From positions 4,030,001-4,094,000 of the forward strand of contig NZ_CP036262.1 in assembly GCF_007741495.1 (NCBI RefSeq): 64,000 nucleotides of DNA, given 5' to 3'. Positions within the stretch are counted from its first letter, which is position 1, and every line of letters begins with the position of its first letter. Of the stretch, positions 17,568-27,160 are shown piece by piece. The notes under the pieces were generated by a model, which was not told where the DNA came from, ran no database searches, and saw only the letters and a list, made by a program, of their open reading frames with translations. A program made the position numbers and the translations under genes. The DNA is from Roseimaritima multifibrata. Its GTDB lineage: Bacteria > Planctomycetota > Planctomycetia > Pirellulales > Pirellulaceae.

Positions 17568-18635
17568 CTACATTTCAAGCATGTACGTTTGCTCGCCTTC
17601 GAGCTCCAGCAGACGCTGCTTTCTCCATAACCCGCCGCCATATCCGGTTAGTTTGCCATTGGATCCAATCACCCGATGGCAAGGGACCAAGATGGAAATG
17701 CGGTTGGCTCCGTTTGCGTTTGCTACGGCTCGGACTGCCGTGGGATCCCCCATCCCGGCCGCTTGCTGTGCATACGCGCGGGTCATTCCGTAGGGGATGG
17801 TCTGCAGAGCCTCCCACACTTTGACTTGAAAATCGGTCCCGACAAGATGCAAAGGCAAACTAAATTGTTTGCGTTCTTTCTTAAAATACTCCTCTAGTTG
17901 GCGCTTCAGTTTCTTCAGCATTGGAGTCTGCCCCAACAGAACGTTCGCCTGCAACCGTTTCTGAATTTGGCAAATCTGTTTTTCCTGTCTTGGCGATTCC
18001 ATGTATTCCAGAAGGCAGATCCCAGCCTCAGTCGCGCCGGCCAACATCGGCCCCAGCGGAGTCTCTAGCTGGTCGACGGTCACCAGGCTATTCGCTTTGC
18101 AGGACATCGGAGCCTGTCCCAAAACGCTTTTTAGGCTTTCGCTGAAACCACTTAGCGATTCGTATCCATTATCCAATGCCGCTGCGACCACCGACGTCCC
18201 CTCTTTTAATTGCCCAACCGCACTGTTTAATCGACGATTCCGCATGAAAGCGGCAAAGGTGATTCCGCGGTTCTTCTGGAACCACCGCCGAACACGTACG
18301 GGGTCCAATCCCCAATCCTTTAAATCGCTAGCCTTGAAGATTTGATCTGCGTTTTGATCGATCTGGTCGAACAACGGTTGCAGCCAATCGGGAACTTTTC
18401 CCAGTGCCGTCAACGGTTGGCAGACCTTGCAGGGTCGGAAACCGTTTAGAATGGCTTCGTTCGCATCACGGAAATATTCGACATTCGCCTCTTTCGGTTT
18501 TCTAGCCGTACAGGAGGGGCGGCAAAAGATCCCTGTGGTGCGAATCCCTGCCACAAACACCCCTTCATACTGCGAATCCTTGCGAACCAACGCATCGTAC
18601 ATTGTCTTGCGATCAGGAAGCATAGGAATCGTCAC
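17568..18635 (-). CDS. ada: Bifunctional DNA repair methyltransferase / transcriptional activator Ada
   Basis: 355 residues, nearly the length of E. coli Ada (354). The N-terminal zinc domain has Cys38, Cys42, Cys69 and Cys72 (GIFCRPSC and FRPCKVCQP), the same numbering as in E. coli, where Cys38 accepts methyl from phosphotriesters. An AraC-type helix-turn-helix follows (about 85-180, with GITFAAFMRNRRLNSAV). The C-terminal Ogt domain has the O6-methylguanine acceptor Cys319 in ILVPCHRVIG. It repairs alkylated DNA and, when methylated, should activate its own gene. It stands alone here, with no alkB or alkA beside it. Confidence 0.95.
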   Translation of the reverse strand: MTIPMLPDRKTMYDALVRKDSQYEGVFVAGIRTTGIFCRPSCTARKPKEANVEYFRDANEAILNGFRPCKVCQPLTALGKVPDWLQPLFDQIDQNADQIFKASDLKDWGLDPVRVRRWFQKNRGITFAAFMRNRRLNSAVGQLKEGTSVVAAALDNGYESLSGFSESLKSVLGQAPMSCKANSLVTVDQLETPLGPMLAGATEAGICLLEYMESPRQEKQICQIQKRLQANVLLGQTPMLKKLKRQLEEYFKKERKQFSLPLHLVGTDFQVKVWEALQTIPYGMTRAYAQQAAGMGDPTAVRAVANANGANRISILVPCHRVIGSNGKLTGYGGGLWRKQRLLELEGEQTYMLEM

Positions 18636-18741
18636 GCGTCGTTCGAACGGGATAGAAAACCGGATAGGTCAGCTTCACAAGCTACCGATTCGCAATTTTA
18701 CCGCAACCGAAAAATGACCAACCAATTCAGGATCCTCGCTT

Positions 18742-20148
18742 ATGTCTAGCAATTTAACTGGCATTCTCTCGCTCATTCTATTGGCACTTCCGTTCAGCCC
18801 CTTCGGTGCCTCAGCGGCGAATGCCGCGGATCCGTTTCAAATCGCAACGTTCTCGGTCGATATCACGGTCCCGATCGGTCACCGAAGCATGGCGATCATT
18901 CCACGAAAAGTTGAGCGATTGGTCGATCCTCTTTATGCACGAGGGATGGTGATCCTTAGTGACCAAAAACCGATCGTGATCCTGGCGTTGGACTACTGTG
19001 AAGTACGCAATGGTGCGTACGATGACTGGCGCAGTGCAATCGCTCTTGCGGCCAAGACCACGCCTACACGCGTGCTGCTTAGCTCGTTGCATCAACATGA
19101 TGCTCCCGTCACCGACACCGGCGCAGAGGCTTTGCTGGAATCCGTCGGCCTGGGCGGCGAGATGTGCGACGTGGCGTTTCACCGCCGCACGGTGCAACGG
19201 GTCGCTACAGCGGTCAAGGAATCGCTCAAGAAAACGACTCCGGTAACGCACCTGGGAATGGGAAAAGCCAAAGTCCATGAGGTCGCTTCGACGAGGCGTG
19301 TTGTGCACCCAGACGGGCGAATCGATTACAGTCGCGGAAGCGGCAGCGGAGGAGACGCCTTTTACGCCGCGACGGATGAAGGGGAGATCGATCCCTGGCT
19401 AAGAACGATCAGTTTTTGGAACGACAAACAACCGGTCGCCGCGATCAGCGCGTATGCGGTCCATCCGATGAGCTATTACGGGCGAGGCGACATCAGTGCC
19501 GACTTCGTGGGGATGGCCCGGAAACAGCGACAGGACGACAACCCTGCGATTCATCAAATCTATGTGAGTGGCTGTAGCGGAGACGTGACCGCAGGAAAGT
19601 ACAACGACGGGGCGCAGGCGCGCCGAAAAGAATTAGCCGACAAACTTTATCAGGGAATGGTCGATGCCTGGGACAACACTGAAACGATGGCACTGCAGCA
19701 GATCGACTTCCGCAGTCGCCAACTCGATCTAGACTTTCACGAAGGGGACGCGTTTACCGTCAAGGCGCTTACCGCGATCCTGAAGGATAAAGAAGAACCG
19801 ATTCGCGAGCGGATCCTGGCTGCGATGGGATTAAGCAGTTTGCAGCGTATCGATGCGGGGCAACCGATCGATCTACCATGCATCGATTTTGGCCCCGCTC
19901 AGATCGTCCTATTCCCGGGTGAAGCTTTTGTCGGTTATCAACATATCGCCCAGCAAATGCGCCCCGACTCGTTCGTAATGCCGATCGGTTACGGCGAATG
20001 CTGGCCTGGTTACATTCCGACGAAACAAGCATTCGATGAAGACTTCGGTCACAGCTGGCGATGGGTTGCCGCAGGATCTGAAGCCAAAATCCGACCCGCT
20101 CTACAGACGGTGCTTGCGACCGATCAAAACAAAACAGATCGTCCGTAA
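18742..20148 (+). CDS. Secreted neutral-ceramidase-like protein
   Basis: 468 residues with a signal peptide (ILSLILLALPFSPFGASAANA). The mature start (FQIATFSVDITVPIGH) and the blocks VLLSSLHQHDAPVTDTG, AISAYAVHPMSYYGRG and IYVSGCSGDVTAGKYN match the N-terminal domain of neutral/alkaline non-lysosomal ceramidases, including the His and the zinc-site-like HQHD. It is shorter than a full ceramidase (about 650-700), lacking the C-terminal immunoglobulin-like domain. Many planctomycete members are annotated only as ceramidase-like, so the lipid substrate is uncertain. AGGA lies upstream of the ATG. Confidence 0.75.
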   Translation: MSSNLTGILSLILLALPFSPFGASAANAADPFQIATFSVDITVPIGHRSMAIIPRKVERLVDPLYARGMVILSDQKPIVILALDYCEVRNGAYDDWRSAIALAAKTTPTRVLLSSLHQHDAPVTDTGAEALLESVGLGGEMCDVAFHRRTVQRVATAVKESLKKTTPVTHLGMGKAKVHEVASTRRVVHPDGRIDYSRGSGSGGDAFYAATDEGEIDPWLRTISFWNDKQPVAAISAYAVHPMSYYGRGDISADFVGMARKQRQDDNPAIHQIYVSGCSGDVTAGKYNDGAQARRKELADKLYQGMVDAWDNTETMALQQIDFRSRQLDLDFHEGDAFTVKALTAILKDKEEPIRERILAAMGLSSLQRIDAGQPIDLPCIDFGPAQIVLFPGEAFVGYQHIAQQMRPDSFVMPIGYGECWPGYIPTKQAFDEDFGHSWRWVAAGSEAKIRPALQTVLATDQNKTDRP

Positions 20149-20455
20149 TTCAACGCCTCAGGTGCAGCCCAACCGATGACGGTTGTTGCATGATAAATAC
20201 GTTTAAGACCAATTCTTACAATCCACCGGTGCAAGAAATCGTAAAAAGGGCTTAACCAGCAAAATTCCAAACAGTTAAAACGATAGCAAACAGTTGGTTT
20301 TGGCTAGCTAAAACAGTAATTCGAGAAGTTCTCAGAATATCGTTGACTCAAGCCATAGCCTTTGCAGCGAATCTCCGATAGACTGATTACTTCGCAGTAC
20401 GGCATGTAAACACACTGTTTGAATGCGGTGCGGCAATTTTTCTAGGAATGATGAA
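20149..20455. other. Long leader/promoter region of the cold-shock gene
   Basis: About 300 bp, AT-rich relative to its surroundings, with no gene. A TTGACT at 20343 could be a -35 box but no good -10 is seen at the right distance. A long 5' leader would be in keeping with cspA-type cold-shock genes, but this is inference. Confidence 0.35.
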
Positions 20456-20653
20456 ATGGCAGAAGGCACGATCAAGCGAGTTACGGACAAGGGTTTTGGA
20501 TTTATCGACAACGGTACTGACAAAGACCTGTTTTTTCACTCGTCTAGCCTGCAGGGAGTGAGTTTTGATGACCTTCGTGAAGGTCAACGCGTTACGTACA
20601 CAGAAGGTCGCGGACCAAAAGGCCCATGTGCCGAAAACGTCCAAACCGCGTAG
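20456..20653 (+). CDS. Cold-shock domain protein (CspA family)
   Basis: 65 residues. The ATG at 20456 is preferred over an earlier in-frame start because MAEGTIKRVTDKGFGFI is the normal beginning of the family and AGGA lies about 8 nt upstream. RNP1 is KGFGFI and RNP2 is DLFFH (usual form VFVH). It is a single-stranded nucleic-acid-binding RNA chaperone. The protein ends in GPKGPCAENVQ, as in other bacterial Csp proteins. Confidence 0.93.
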   Translation: MAEGTIKRVTDKGFGFIDNGTDKDLFFHSSSLQGVSFDDLREGQRVTYTEGRGPKGPCAENVQTA

Positions 20654-21512
20654 TTTACGCTTTATTAGTGATTAATTCACAACAGAGCAGAGTGTTTTAA
20701 GGTCGTTCATCGAACGATCTGCGGTCCGAGCGGTTTCACCTCAGGTGCAATCGCCGACGCCTTAAAAATCATTCTGTATTTTTGCACTCCTTTTATAGTG
20801 CAAATGGAATCGCCCAGAGCCTAATCGCAATCATGCGTGATCGCAGCGAAGAGGGCTCTGGAACGGTTACCATCTAACCCAGTAATCGCACCATCGAGTG
20901 CTTACTTTCTTGTTGACAGCCAATCGAAAGAAGACTTGGCAGCGTTCGTCATGATATTCACATATCAATCGATTTCGCACCGGTTTTCACTCGCGGTAAA
21001 CGACGTTCCCAGCCTTAACCGTTCTCTCTTTGAATTGACGATCCAGGCCTATAACGAAGTTTGGAGCGACATTCTTTCGCGGAGGACGTGAAAAGAATAA
21101 GTAAAGAAAATCTGGCTCCCCTCGCCCTCAAAACAAGCTCGCCTAAAACAGGTTTGACATTGAATCACCCGTTCGCAATCGAGTTCAATTGAACGCGACT
21201 CAAAGGCTTGTTTTGGGGGAGAGGGGAGCCAGATTTTCGTCAGTTATAAATTTCACGTCCCGAGCGAAAGGCGACAATCCCTAAGACAACGGCCCGTGAC
21301 GGATCTAGTTGAGTTTCTTTAGTGCCTTGCCGCACAGCAACGGCCTACTGGGAAGCCTGGCCTTCTAAATCGCTCGCTCCGAAAACCCGAGCGACGTTGG
21401 CCTTTGCAATTTTTTTGGCGATACAAACGGGCTGTTTTCCTTGTTAAACTGGTATTCGCATTGACGCTCCGGCGCCCCCACAAACTCCTCCCTGCTACTC
21501 CCCACATCTTCG
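20654..21512. other. Intergenic region with hairpins and one MITE-like element
   Basis: An 8-bp perfect hairpin is at 20781-20804 (tttgcact...agtgcaaa, 8-nt loop). A shortened copy of the TIR element follows at 21068-21279. An 84-codon frame at 20837-21091 begins with GTG, has no ribosome binding site and runs into the element, so it is not called as a gene. The rest (21280-21512) is the upstream region of the esterase gene. Confidence 0.55.
21068..21279. repeat. MITE-like element, short copy
   Basis: About 212 bp bounded by inverted ends (cgacattctttcgcggagg.. and ..cccgagcgaaaggcgacaatc), with a second, inner inverted pair (aatctggctcccctcgccct against gggggagaggggagccagat). It shares both ends with the ~430-bp copies at 30331 and 31195 but lacks their central part. 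Confidence 0.75.
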
Positions 21513-24110
21513 ATGAAACAACCTCGTTTTTTATTGGCTCACACGCTCGCTCTGTTTGCGATCCTGTCCTGTTGCTCCCCTCTCTACTCGGACGATGCGA
21601 AAGATCGCGAACCGCAGCCGGGGGTTCCACAGGGCAAGGTGACGAACGGCACATTTGACTCCAGCGAGATCTACCCTGGGACGACTCGTGAGTACAGCGT
21701 GTATGTGCCCGCACAGTACGATGCTTCCAAACCAGCCAGCCTGATGGTCTTCATGGATGGCAAGAACTATGCGAAACCAAATGGATCGTTTCGCGTTCCA
21801 ACGGTCTTCGACAACTTGATCGCTCAAAAAGCGATGCCGGTGACCATTGCGGTCTTTGTAAATCCCGGCACCGTTGCCGCCACCAAAGAGGGTGCATCCA
21901 ATCAAAGCAATCGCTCCTTCGAATACGACGCGCTCGGAGATCGCTACTCCAAGTTTTTGCTCGATGAATTCCTCCCGGTCGCTTTGAAGGATCTAAATGT
22001 TTCCTCCGATCCGCAGCAGCGAGCCGTTTGCGGCATTTCCTCCGGTGGCATTTGTGCGTTCACGGTCGCCTGGGAACGCCCCGATCAGTTCAGTAAAGTT
22101 CTTTCGCAGATTGGCAGTTACACCAATATCCGTGGCGGCTGGGCTTACCCTGGATTGATTCGCCAAACCAAGGATGCGCCCAAACCGATCAAGGTCTATT
22201 TGCAAGAAGGGAAAGACGATCTTTCAAACCTTCACGGAAGCTGGCCCTTAGGGAACCAAGACGTTGCCGCAGCCCTACAGTTCTCCGGATACACGTATAA
22301 GCAGGAAATCACCGAAGGGGGCCACAGCAGCAAATGGGGCGGAAAGGTTTTCCCAAGTGCCCTCCGCTGGTTATGGGATGACTCCGCCGAATCGACGCAT
22401 ATCGAACAATCCCACGAAGCCCCCAAGTGGGAACCACACTCCGATGCAATCGTCAACGAAAACGTTCCCCAAGGAGTTGTCGAAGCGATGCCTCCGTGGG
22501 AATCGAAAGTCTTAAAGAATACGATTCGGGATTGGTCCATCTATGTTCCGGCTCAGTACAAGGCTGGCGAACCAACAGCCTTTATGATTTTTCAAGATGG
22601 GCTTGGATTTGCCAATACGAAACGCAACTGGCGTGTCCCGGTTGTGTTTGACAACCTAATTGCCAAAGGGGAAATGCCTCCTACGATTGCGATCTTCCTC
22701 AACCCAGGGCACGACCAAACGAAGACTCGAGGTAAAAACGGTAGACCCTCCGATCGCTCGTTGGAATACGACAGCCTTGGGGACCGCTATACGCGATTCT
22801 TATTAGAAGAAATCATTCCTGAAGTGAGCAAGAAATACTCACTCACGTCCGACCCCAGCCAACGCGCCATCGGCGGCAGCAGTTCCGGGGCAATCTGTGC
22901 TTTCACCGCTGCCTGGGAACATCCCGAAGCGTTTGGCAAAGTCTATTCCAGCGTTGGCAGTTTCACGAACCTGCGTGGCGGAAACGTTTATCCGGCGCTG
23001 GTCCGTAAGACGGAACCCAAACCGATTCGCGTCTACATGGCGGATACCAGCGGCGACGTCGACAACGCATTCGGCAGCTGGGCGTGGTCTAACCAACGCA
23101 TGGCCGCTGCGCTGCAGTACATGGGGTACGACGTACGTTTTGATTGGGCAGAAGGCTATGGCCATAATTCCGAATTCGGCGGCGCTAACTTCCCTGAAGC
23201 GATGAAGTGGTTGTGGCGTACCGAAACGAATGAACCCGAAATCAACACCAAGGATGACCTACGAAGCGATTTCACGTTGCTAAACCTGTTGATTCCCGGC
23301 GAATCCTGGGAACCTGTCGTGCAAGACCTCGGTTTTGCAGACGCTCCCTGCACCGACGCGGAAGGCAATTTCTACTATTCCGACATGCGAGCCCCCGGCG
23401 TCTACCGCATCAACGTCGCCGATGGGTCTCAGGATGAAATCGCCAAAGAATCGATCAGCGGGCTGGAATTTGGTCCCGATGGCCGGCTGTACGGATGCCA
23501 AGGATCGCAGAAACGGATCATCGCCATCGATGTTGCGTCGGGAGAAACCGAAGTCATCGCTACCGACGTGGCACCGAATGACCTCGCAATCACCTCCGAC
23601 GGACATTTGTTCTTCACGCAAACGCGGGATCAGCAAATCATCCATATCGACCTAAAAACAAAAAAGGTCTCGGTCGCAGATACCGGCATTCTCCGTCCCA
23701 ACGGGATAGCCTTAACCAATGACCAAGGAACGCTAGCGGTATCCGAGTACGGCGGTCATTCCACCTGGACCTTCCGTGTTAACTCAGATGGATCGCTTGA
23801 TGCCAAAATGCCAACGATGACCCTTCGTCAGCCAATTGATCCCAAGGGAGAATTCAACTTCAATCAACCTCCCCCTTACATGCCTTCGGCTCGAGGCGAT
23901 GGCATGGCTGTCGACAAACGTGGGCGATACTACGTCACCAGTGCCCTAGGGGTGCAGATCTTTGATCCGACCAGCCGGATGTGCGGAGTCCTACCCACGC
24001 CGGATAGCAGCCAACCATTGACCAGCTGCATCCTGGCCGGCAAAGACCATCAGTATCTCTATGTGACAAACGGAAAGACCATCTATCGTCGCAAGTTAAG
24101 CGTGCAGTAA
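21513..24110 (+). CDS. Secreted tandem esterase (two enterochelin-esterase-like domains) fused to an SMP-30/gluconolactonase domain
   Basis: 865 residues with a signal peptide (LLAHTLALFAILSCCSPLYS). Domain 1 (about 45-290) and domain 2 (about 325-580) are homologous alpha/beta-hydrolase domains: each has YSVYVPAQY or WSIYVPAQY, VPTVFDNLI or VPVVFDNLI, LGDRY, the nucleophile elbow (CGISSGGICAFT and GGSSSGAICAFT) and a C-terminal HSSKWGG or HNSEFGG histidine block. Residues about 590-865 form a six-bladed SMP-30 propeller (YYSDMRAPGVYRI, GRYYVTSALGVQIFD). The architecture suggests cleavage of ester-linked sugar derivatives, followed by lactone hydrolysis. The domain duplication is internal and old. 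Confidence 0.85.
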   Translation: MKQPRFLLAHTLALFAILSCCSPLYSDDAKDREPQPGVPQGKVTNGTFDSSEIYPGTTREYSVYVPAQYDASKPASLMVFMDGKNYAKPNGSFRVPTVFDNLIAQKAMPVTIAVFVNPGTVAATKEGASNQSNRSFEYDALGDRYSKFLLDEFLPVALKDLNVSSDPQQRAVCGISSGGICAFTVAWERPDQFSKVLSQIGSYTNIRGGWAYPGLIRQTKDAPKPIKVYLQEGKDDLSNLHGSWPLGNQDVAAALQFSGYTYKQEITEGGHSSKWGGKVFPSALRWLWDDSAESTHIEQSHEAPKWEPHSDAIVNENVPQGVVEAMPPWESKVLKNTIRDWSIYVPAQYKAGEPTAFMIFQDGLGFANTKRNWRVPVVFDNLIAKGEMPPTIAIFLNPGHDQTKTRGKNGRPSDRSLEYDSLGDRYTRFLLEEIIPEVSKKYSLTSDPSQRAIGGSSSGAICAFTAAWEHPEAFGKVYSSVGSFTNLRGGNVYPALVRKTEPKPIRVYMADTSGDVDNAFGSWAWSNQRMAAALQYMGYDVRFDWAEGYGHNSEFGGANFPEAMKWLWRTETNEPEINTKDDLRSDFTLLNLLIPGESWEPVVQDLGFADAPCTDAEGNFYYSDMRAPGVYRINVADGSQDEIAKESISGLEFGPDGRLYGCQGSQKRIIAIDVASGETEVIATDVAPNDLAITSDGHLFFTQTRDQQIIHIDLKTKKVSVADTGILRPNGIALTNDQGTLAVSEYGGHSTWTFRVNSDGSLDAKMPTMTLRQPIDPKGEFNFNQPPPYMPSARGDGMAVDKRGRYYVTSALGVQIFDPTSRMCGVLPTPDSSQPLTSCILAGKDHQYLYVTNGKTIYRRKLSVQ

Positions 24111-24275
24111 CCTCACGCGCCTGCTTAACGCGTTCTCTAGGGTGGCTATATTGAACGCTACCATCGATCAAACAGGCAGCCGCGGCGGTTCTTACCGGCC
24201 GCTGCGGCGGATCTTTTTGAGCGGTGCAAAAATCTGGCCCGCATGGATTCAATCGCCTGATAGGAACGCTCCCCG

Positions 24276-25598
24276 ATGTACCGAATCGCCAGCATTGCTA
24301 CTGTTGTCCTCTGTTTGCTGCTGCTCGCTCTGTTCATCACCCAGCGTCTTTGGAAATCTCCGGCCCCGCTCCGCTTTTCAACAGGTTCGGAACTTGGGGT
24401 CTACAACACGGTGGGGACACGGATCGCGGAAGTTGCCCAGCAAGAGCGACCGGATATCACCGTCCAGGTCCAACAAAGTTCTGGCAGTCAAGAAAACATC
24501 TTGCGTCTGGAACAGGGGACCGCGGACATTGCGATCGTTCAAAACGATTCGATCGGCGGCGACGGACTACAAAGCCTGGCCGCCTTGTATCCAGAAGTCC
24601 TCCATCTAGCCTGCCGCAAAGAGGCCAACATCCTTTGCCTGAACGACTTGGTCGGTAAACGAACCAATCTTGGCGCGAAAGACAGCGGAACGTTTCAGGT
24701 CGTTGCCGAACTGCTCAACTTCTCTCGGATCAACCTGCAAGAGATCAACCTCCAGCACCAATCCTTCCAACAAGCTTCCGAAAAACTGCGTAGCGATGAA
24801 CTGGACGCGGCGTTCTTTCTTGTTGGAATCGGCGCCCAGGTAATCGAAAACCTGATGCAGGACCAGGAGATCGAACTGGTGCCGATTCGGCTGGCGGATC
24901 CAAAACAATCGGGGACCTATTTCGAACCGGTCGACCTGATCAATGGTTTTCAGGTTCATTATCCCTATGCCTCATATATTCAGATCCCGATGATGACCTA
25001 CGCGGGGCGTCCACAAACCCCGATTTCGTCGGTCGGGGTCAACGCGGTCCTTGTCGCACGAAGTGACCTGAGTTATTTCGATGCGAAATATTTCACCGAA
25101 ACCCTTTTCGCGCAGCGAGCCGTCCTCGGCCGAGAAATCGCCCAGCTAAGTCAACTTGACGAAACGAGTGCGCAAGCGTTTCTGCAATTCCCAATCCATC
25201 CCGGCGCCGAAGCGTATTACCATCGCAATGACCCTGGGTTCCTGGCCGAGAATGCCGAATCGATCGGGCTGATCGTGACCCTGTTGCTACTGGGTTTCAG
25301 TGGATTGCACAGCGCCCATCGCTGGTACGCTCAGCGTCGGAAGAACCACGTCGATACCTACTACCAACGGATCAAAGAGATCTTGCTGGAACTAAGCGAC
25401 CAACCGAATCGATCCCAGTTGTTGGCGCTGGAGAATGAACTAAAGCAGATCGAAGCGGCCGCCTGTGAAGAATTGATCGACGAGCGTCTAGACGCCGACG
25501 ATACGTATATCATTCTGCAGAACATGCTGAAAATGACCGCCGATCGCTTGGGCAACGCTCAAGCGATCCTGCTAAGTCCAGAACCTTCCAGCGAATGA
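24276..25598 (+). CDS. TAXI-family TRAP solute receptor with C-terminal membrane anchor (orphan)
   Basis: 440 residues. An N-terminal membrane segment (SIATVVLCLLLLALFITQ) is followed by a TAXI-type binding domain (FSTGSELGVYNTVGTRIAEV, then EQGTADIAIVQNDS). A second membrane helix (about 325-345, IGLIVTLLLLGFSGL) leads to a cytoplasmic, coiled-coil-like tail of about 90 residues. TAXI receptors normally feed a fused TRAP permease, yet none is encoded nearby, and the double anchoring is unusual for a free receptor. A sensory role is possible. AGGA 9 nt before the ATG supports the start. Confidence 0.8.
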   Translation: MYRIASIATVVLCLLLLALFITQRLWKSPAPLRFSTGSELGVYNTVGTRIAEVAQQERPDITVQVQQSSGSQENILRLEQGTADIAIVQNDSIGGDGLQSLAALYPEVLHLACRKEANILCLNDLVGKRTNLGAKDSGTFQVVAELLNFSRINLQEINLQHQSFQQASEKLRSDELDAAFFLVGIGAQVIENLMQDQEIELVPIRLADPKQSGTYFEPVDLINGFQVHYPYASYIQIPMMTYAGRPQTPISSVGVNAVLVARSDLSYFDAKYFTETLFAQRAVLGREIAQLSQLDETSAQAFLQFPIHPGAEAYYHRNDPGFLAENAESIGLIVTLLLLGFSGLHSAHRWYAQRRKNHVDTYYQRIKEILLELSDQPNRSQLLALENELKQIEAAACEELIDERLDADDTYIILQNMLKMTADRLGNAQAILLSPEPSSE

Positions 25599-25664
25599 AT
25601 AGGACCGGGTTGGTGCCAGGGCAGAGGAGGGGAGGAGACTATCGGCCCAGTTTTTCGCTGACCG

Positions 25665-25681
25665 ACAGGCTGGCAGCCTGT
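25665..25681. terminator. Hairpin between convergent genes
   Basis: An 8-bp stem with a single-base loop (acaggctg g cagcctgt) between the TAXI gene and the convergent small gene; it may serve both strands. The same word is a common short dispersed repeat in planctomycetes. Confidence 0.4.
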
Positions 25682-25682
25682 G

Positions 25683-25997
25683 CTACCGGGCGTGCCTTCT
25701 TCGGCCTACGTTCATTTGGGAACGAAAATAGGGATCGTCCATCAAATCCGGAGCCTTGAAACTGCCGGTTCGATATGGATCGTAGGTATAGCCATAACCG
25801 TTGTTGGGATACACACCCCGGTATCCATAACTGAAATCCTGCGGATTTCCGAAAAAACTGGCGTCCAGATGGACCCTGCCGGGAGTGGCGGGAGATCTCC
25901 AGTTTCGACCATTTCCATGGGCTTGAAGGCTAAGACTGTCCGTCACCACGAAGAGTGAAACGACGGCTAAGAAGCGAAGAAACACGGCAAGCTCCAT
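25683..25997 (-). CDS. Small secreted hypothetical protein
   Basis: 104 residues. A good signal peptide (VFLRFLAVVSLFVVTDSLSLQA) precedes a short Tyr/Gly/Asn-rich mature part (YGYRGVYPNNGYGYTYDPYR). I do not recognise a family. The real signal peptide and the position between two well-defined genes argue that it is expressed; it is convergent with the TAXI gene. Confidence 0.55.
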   Translation of the reverse strand: MELAVFLRFLAVVSLFVVTDSLSLQAHGNGRNWRSPATPGRVHLDASFFGNPQDFSYGYRGVYPNNGYGYTYDPYRTGSFKAPDLMDDPYFRSQMNVGRRRHAR

Positions 25998-26160
25998 TCA
26001 GAGAGGAATCGTTCGTATGGTAAAAGGTACCCTCTCATTCGATTATCGCGACTGAAAGTCCGGATTCTCTCCCCGATTCATGCCAATCTTCGAGCGATCC
26101 TGACGATTTAAAGTGTAGCAATGAATCCAATCATCTAGCGCACTCCTTGTTCATCACGCA

Positions 26161-27078
26161 GTGGCTGAAATCGACAAACCAATGGCAAACCTACCCCTCG
26201 AAGACGAAGTTGTCTTTCGTGCGCCCAGTCGCGAAACCTGTTTTGAATCTCGACTGGTTCTCGAAGCGGTTGGAATTCCCTCCGACATGCGCCCCCAAGC
26301 CGGATCTTGGGTCCTGGTTGTCCCCAGCCAATACGTTCCCGCCGCATTTGCGGAATTGCATGCGTACCAACAAGACCACCCCGCAGAGACCACGCGGCCG
26401 GCAAGCAAAGTCCAAACCTATTCCGGCGCGATTGCCGGAATCGTTCTCTACGCAGCAACGATCCTCTCCGTTGCGTTATTGGCGAACCTATCGGCCTACG
26501 GCTGGGACTGGAATTCGATTGGCGTGATGCGAGCCGGGGAGGTGACGAGTGGGGAGTGGTGGCGGACAATCACCGCCCTGACACTCCATGCGGACAGTCG
26601 GCACCTGGCGTCCAACCTTCTGTTTGGAGGCCTGTTTGGCCTGATGGCAGGACGCATATTTGGAGGTGGAGTCGCGTGGCTGTGCATCACGTTAGGGGGC
26701 GCCCTTGGCAACGCCATGAACGCCTTTGCCCAGTCGGCCGACCATGCGTCGATCGGTGCTTCCACAGCCGTCTTTGCCGCATTGGGGATGATGGTGGCCC
26801 ATGCCCTTCGGCCCCGTTCCTTTGAACGCGGGAACCGCATGAAACGCTGGAGCCCCTTGATCGCCGGCGTCCTCCTGCTGTCGTTCATCGGTGTCGGCGA
26901 CGAACGGACCGATGTCTTGGCCCATGTCACGGGCTTTATCGCCGGCCTGGGAATTGGCTGGGGTGCCAGTCGGCTGCCGGCTCGATGGCTGTCCAACGAA
27001 TTCGTGCAAACCGGCTGTGGCGTCGCGGCAATCGGATTGGTGATCGTTGCCTGGTTCTGTGCTGCAAACTTTTCGTAA
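26161..27078 (+). CDS. Rhomboid family intramembrane serine protease with N-terminal cytoplasmic domain
   Basis: 305 residues from a GTG; an ATG seven codons later (26182) is equally possible. Residues about 10-75 form a small soluble domain of DUF2007 type (VVFRAPSRETCFESRLVLEA). The rhomboid core follows with six membrane spans. The catalytic dyad is Ser201 (HASIGASTAVFAALG) and His255 (LAHVTGFIAGLGIG), with oxyanion-type His148 and Asn152 (SRHLASNLLFGGLFG). It should cleave membrane proteins within the bilayer; its substrate is unknown. Confidence 0.9.
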   Translation: MAEIDKPMANLPLEDEVVFRAPSRETCFESRLVLEAVGIPSDMRPQAGSWVLVVPSQYVPAAFAELHAYQQDHPAETTRPASKVQTYSGAIAGIVLYAATILSVALLANLSAYGWDWNSIGVMRAGEVTSGEWWRTITALTLHADSRHLASNLLFGGLFGLMAGRIFGGGVAWLCITLGGALGNAMNAFAQSADHASIGASTAVFAALGMMVAHALRPRSFERGNRMKRWSPLIAGVLLLSFIGVGDERTDVLAHVTGFIAGLGIGWGASRLPARWLSNEFVQTGCGVAAIGLVIVAWFCAANFS

Positions 27079-27160
27079 CAAAGAATCAAACCAGATCCGC
27101 ACAAGACATCGAACCTTAACGGACCAGCCTTACGACCGGTCCGAAGGGTCGACCGGACGG

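Noticed and set aside
20837-21091. 84-codon frame after the cold-shock gene
   Set aside because: GTG start without a ribosome binding site, no recognisable features, and its end runs into the left end of a repeat element.
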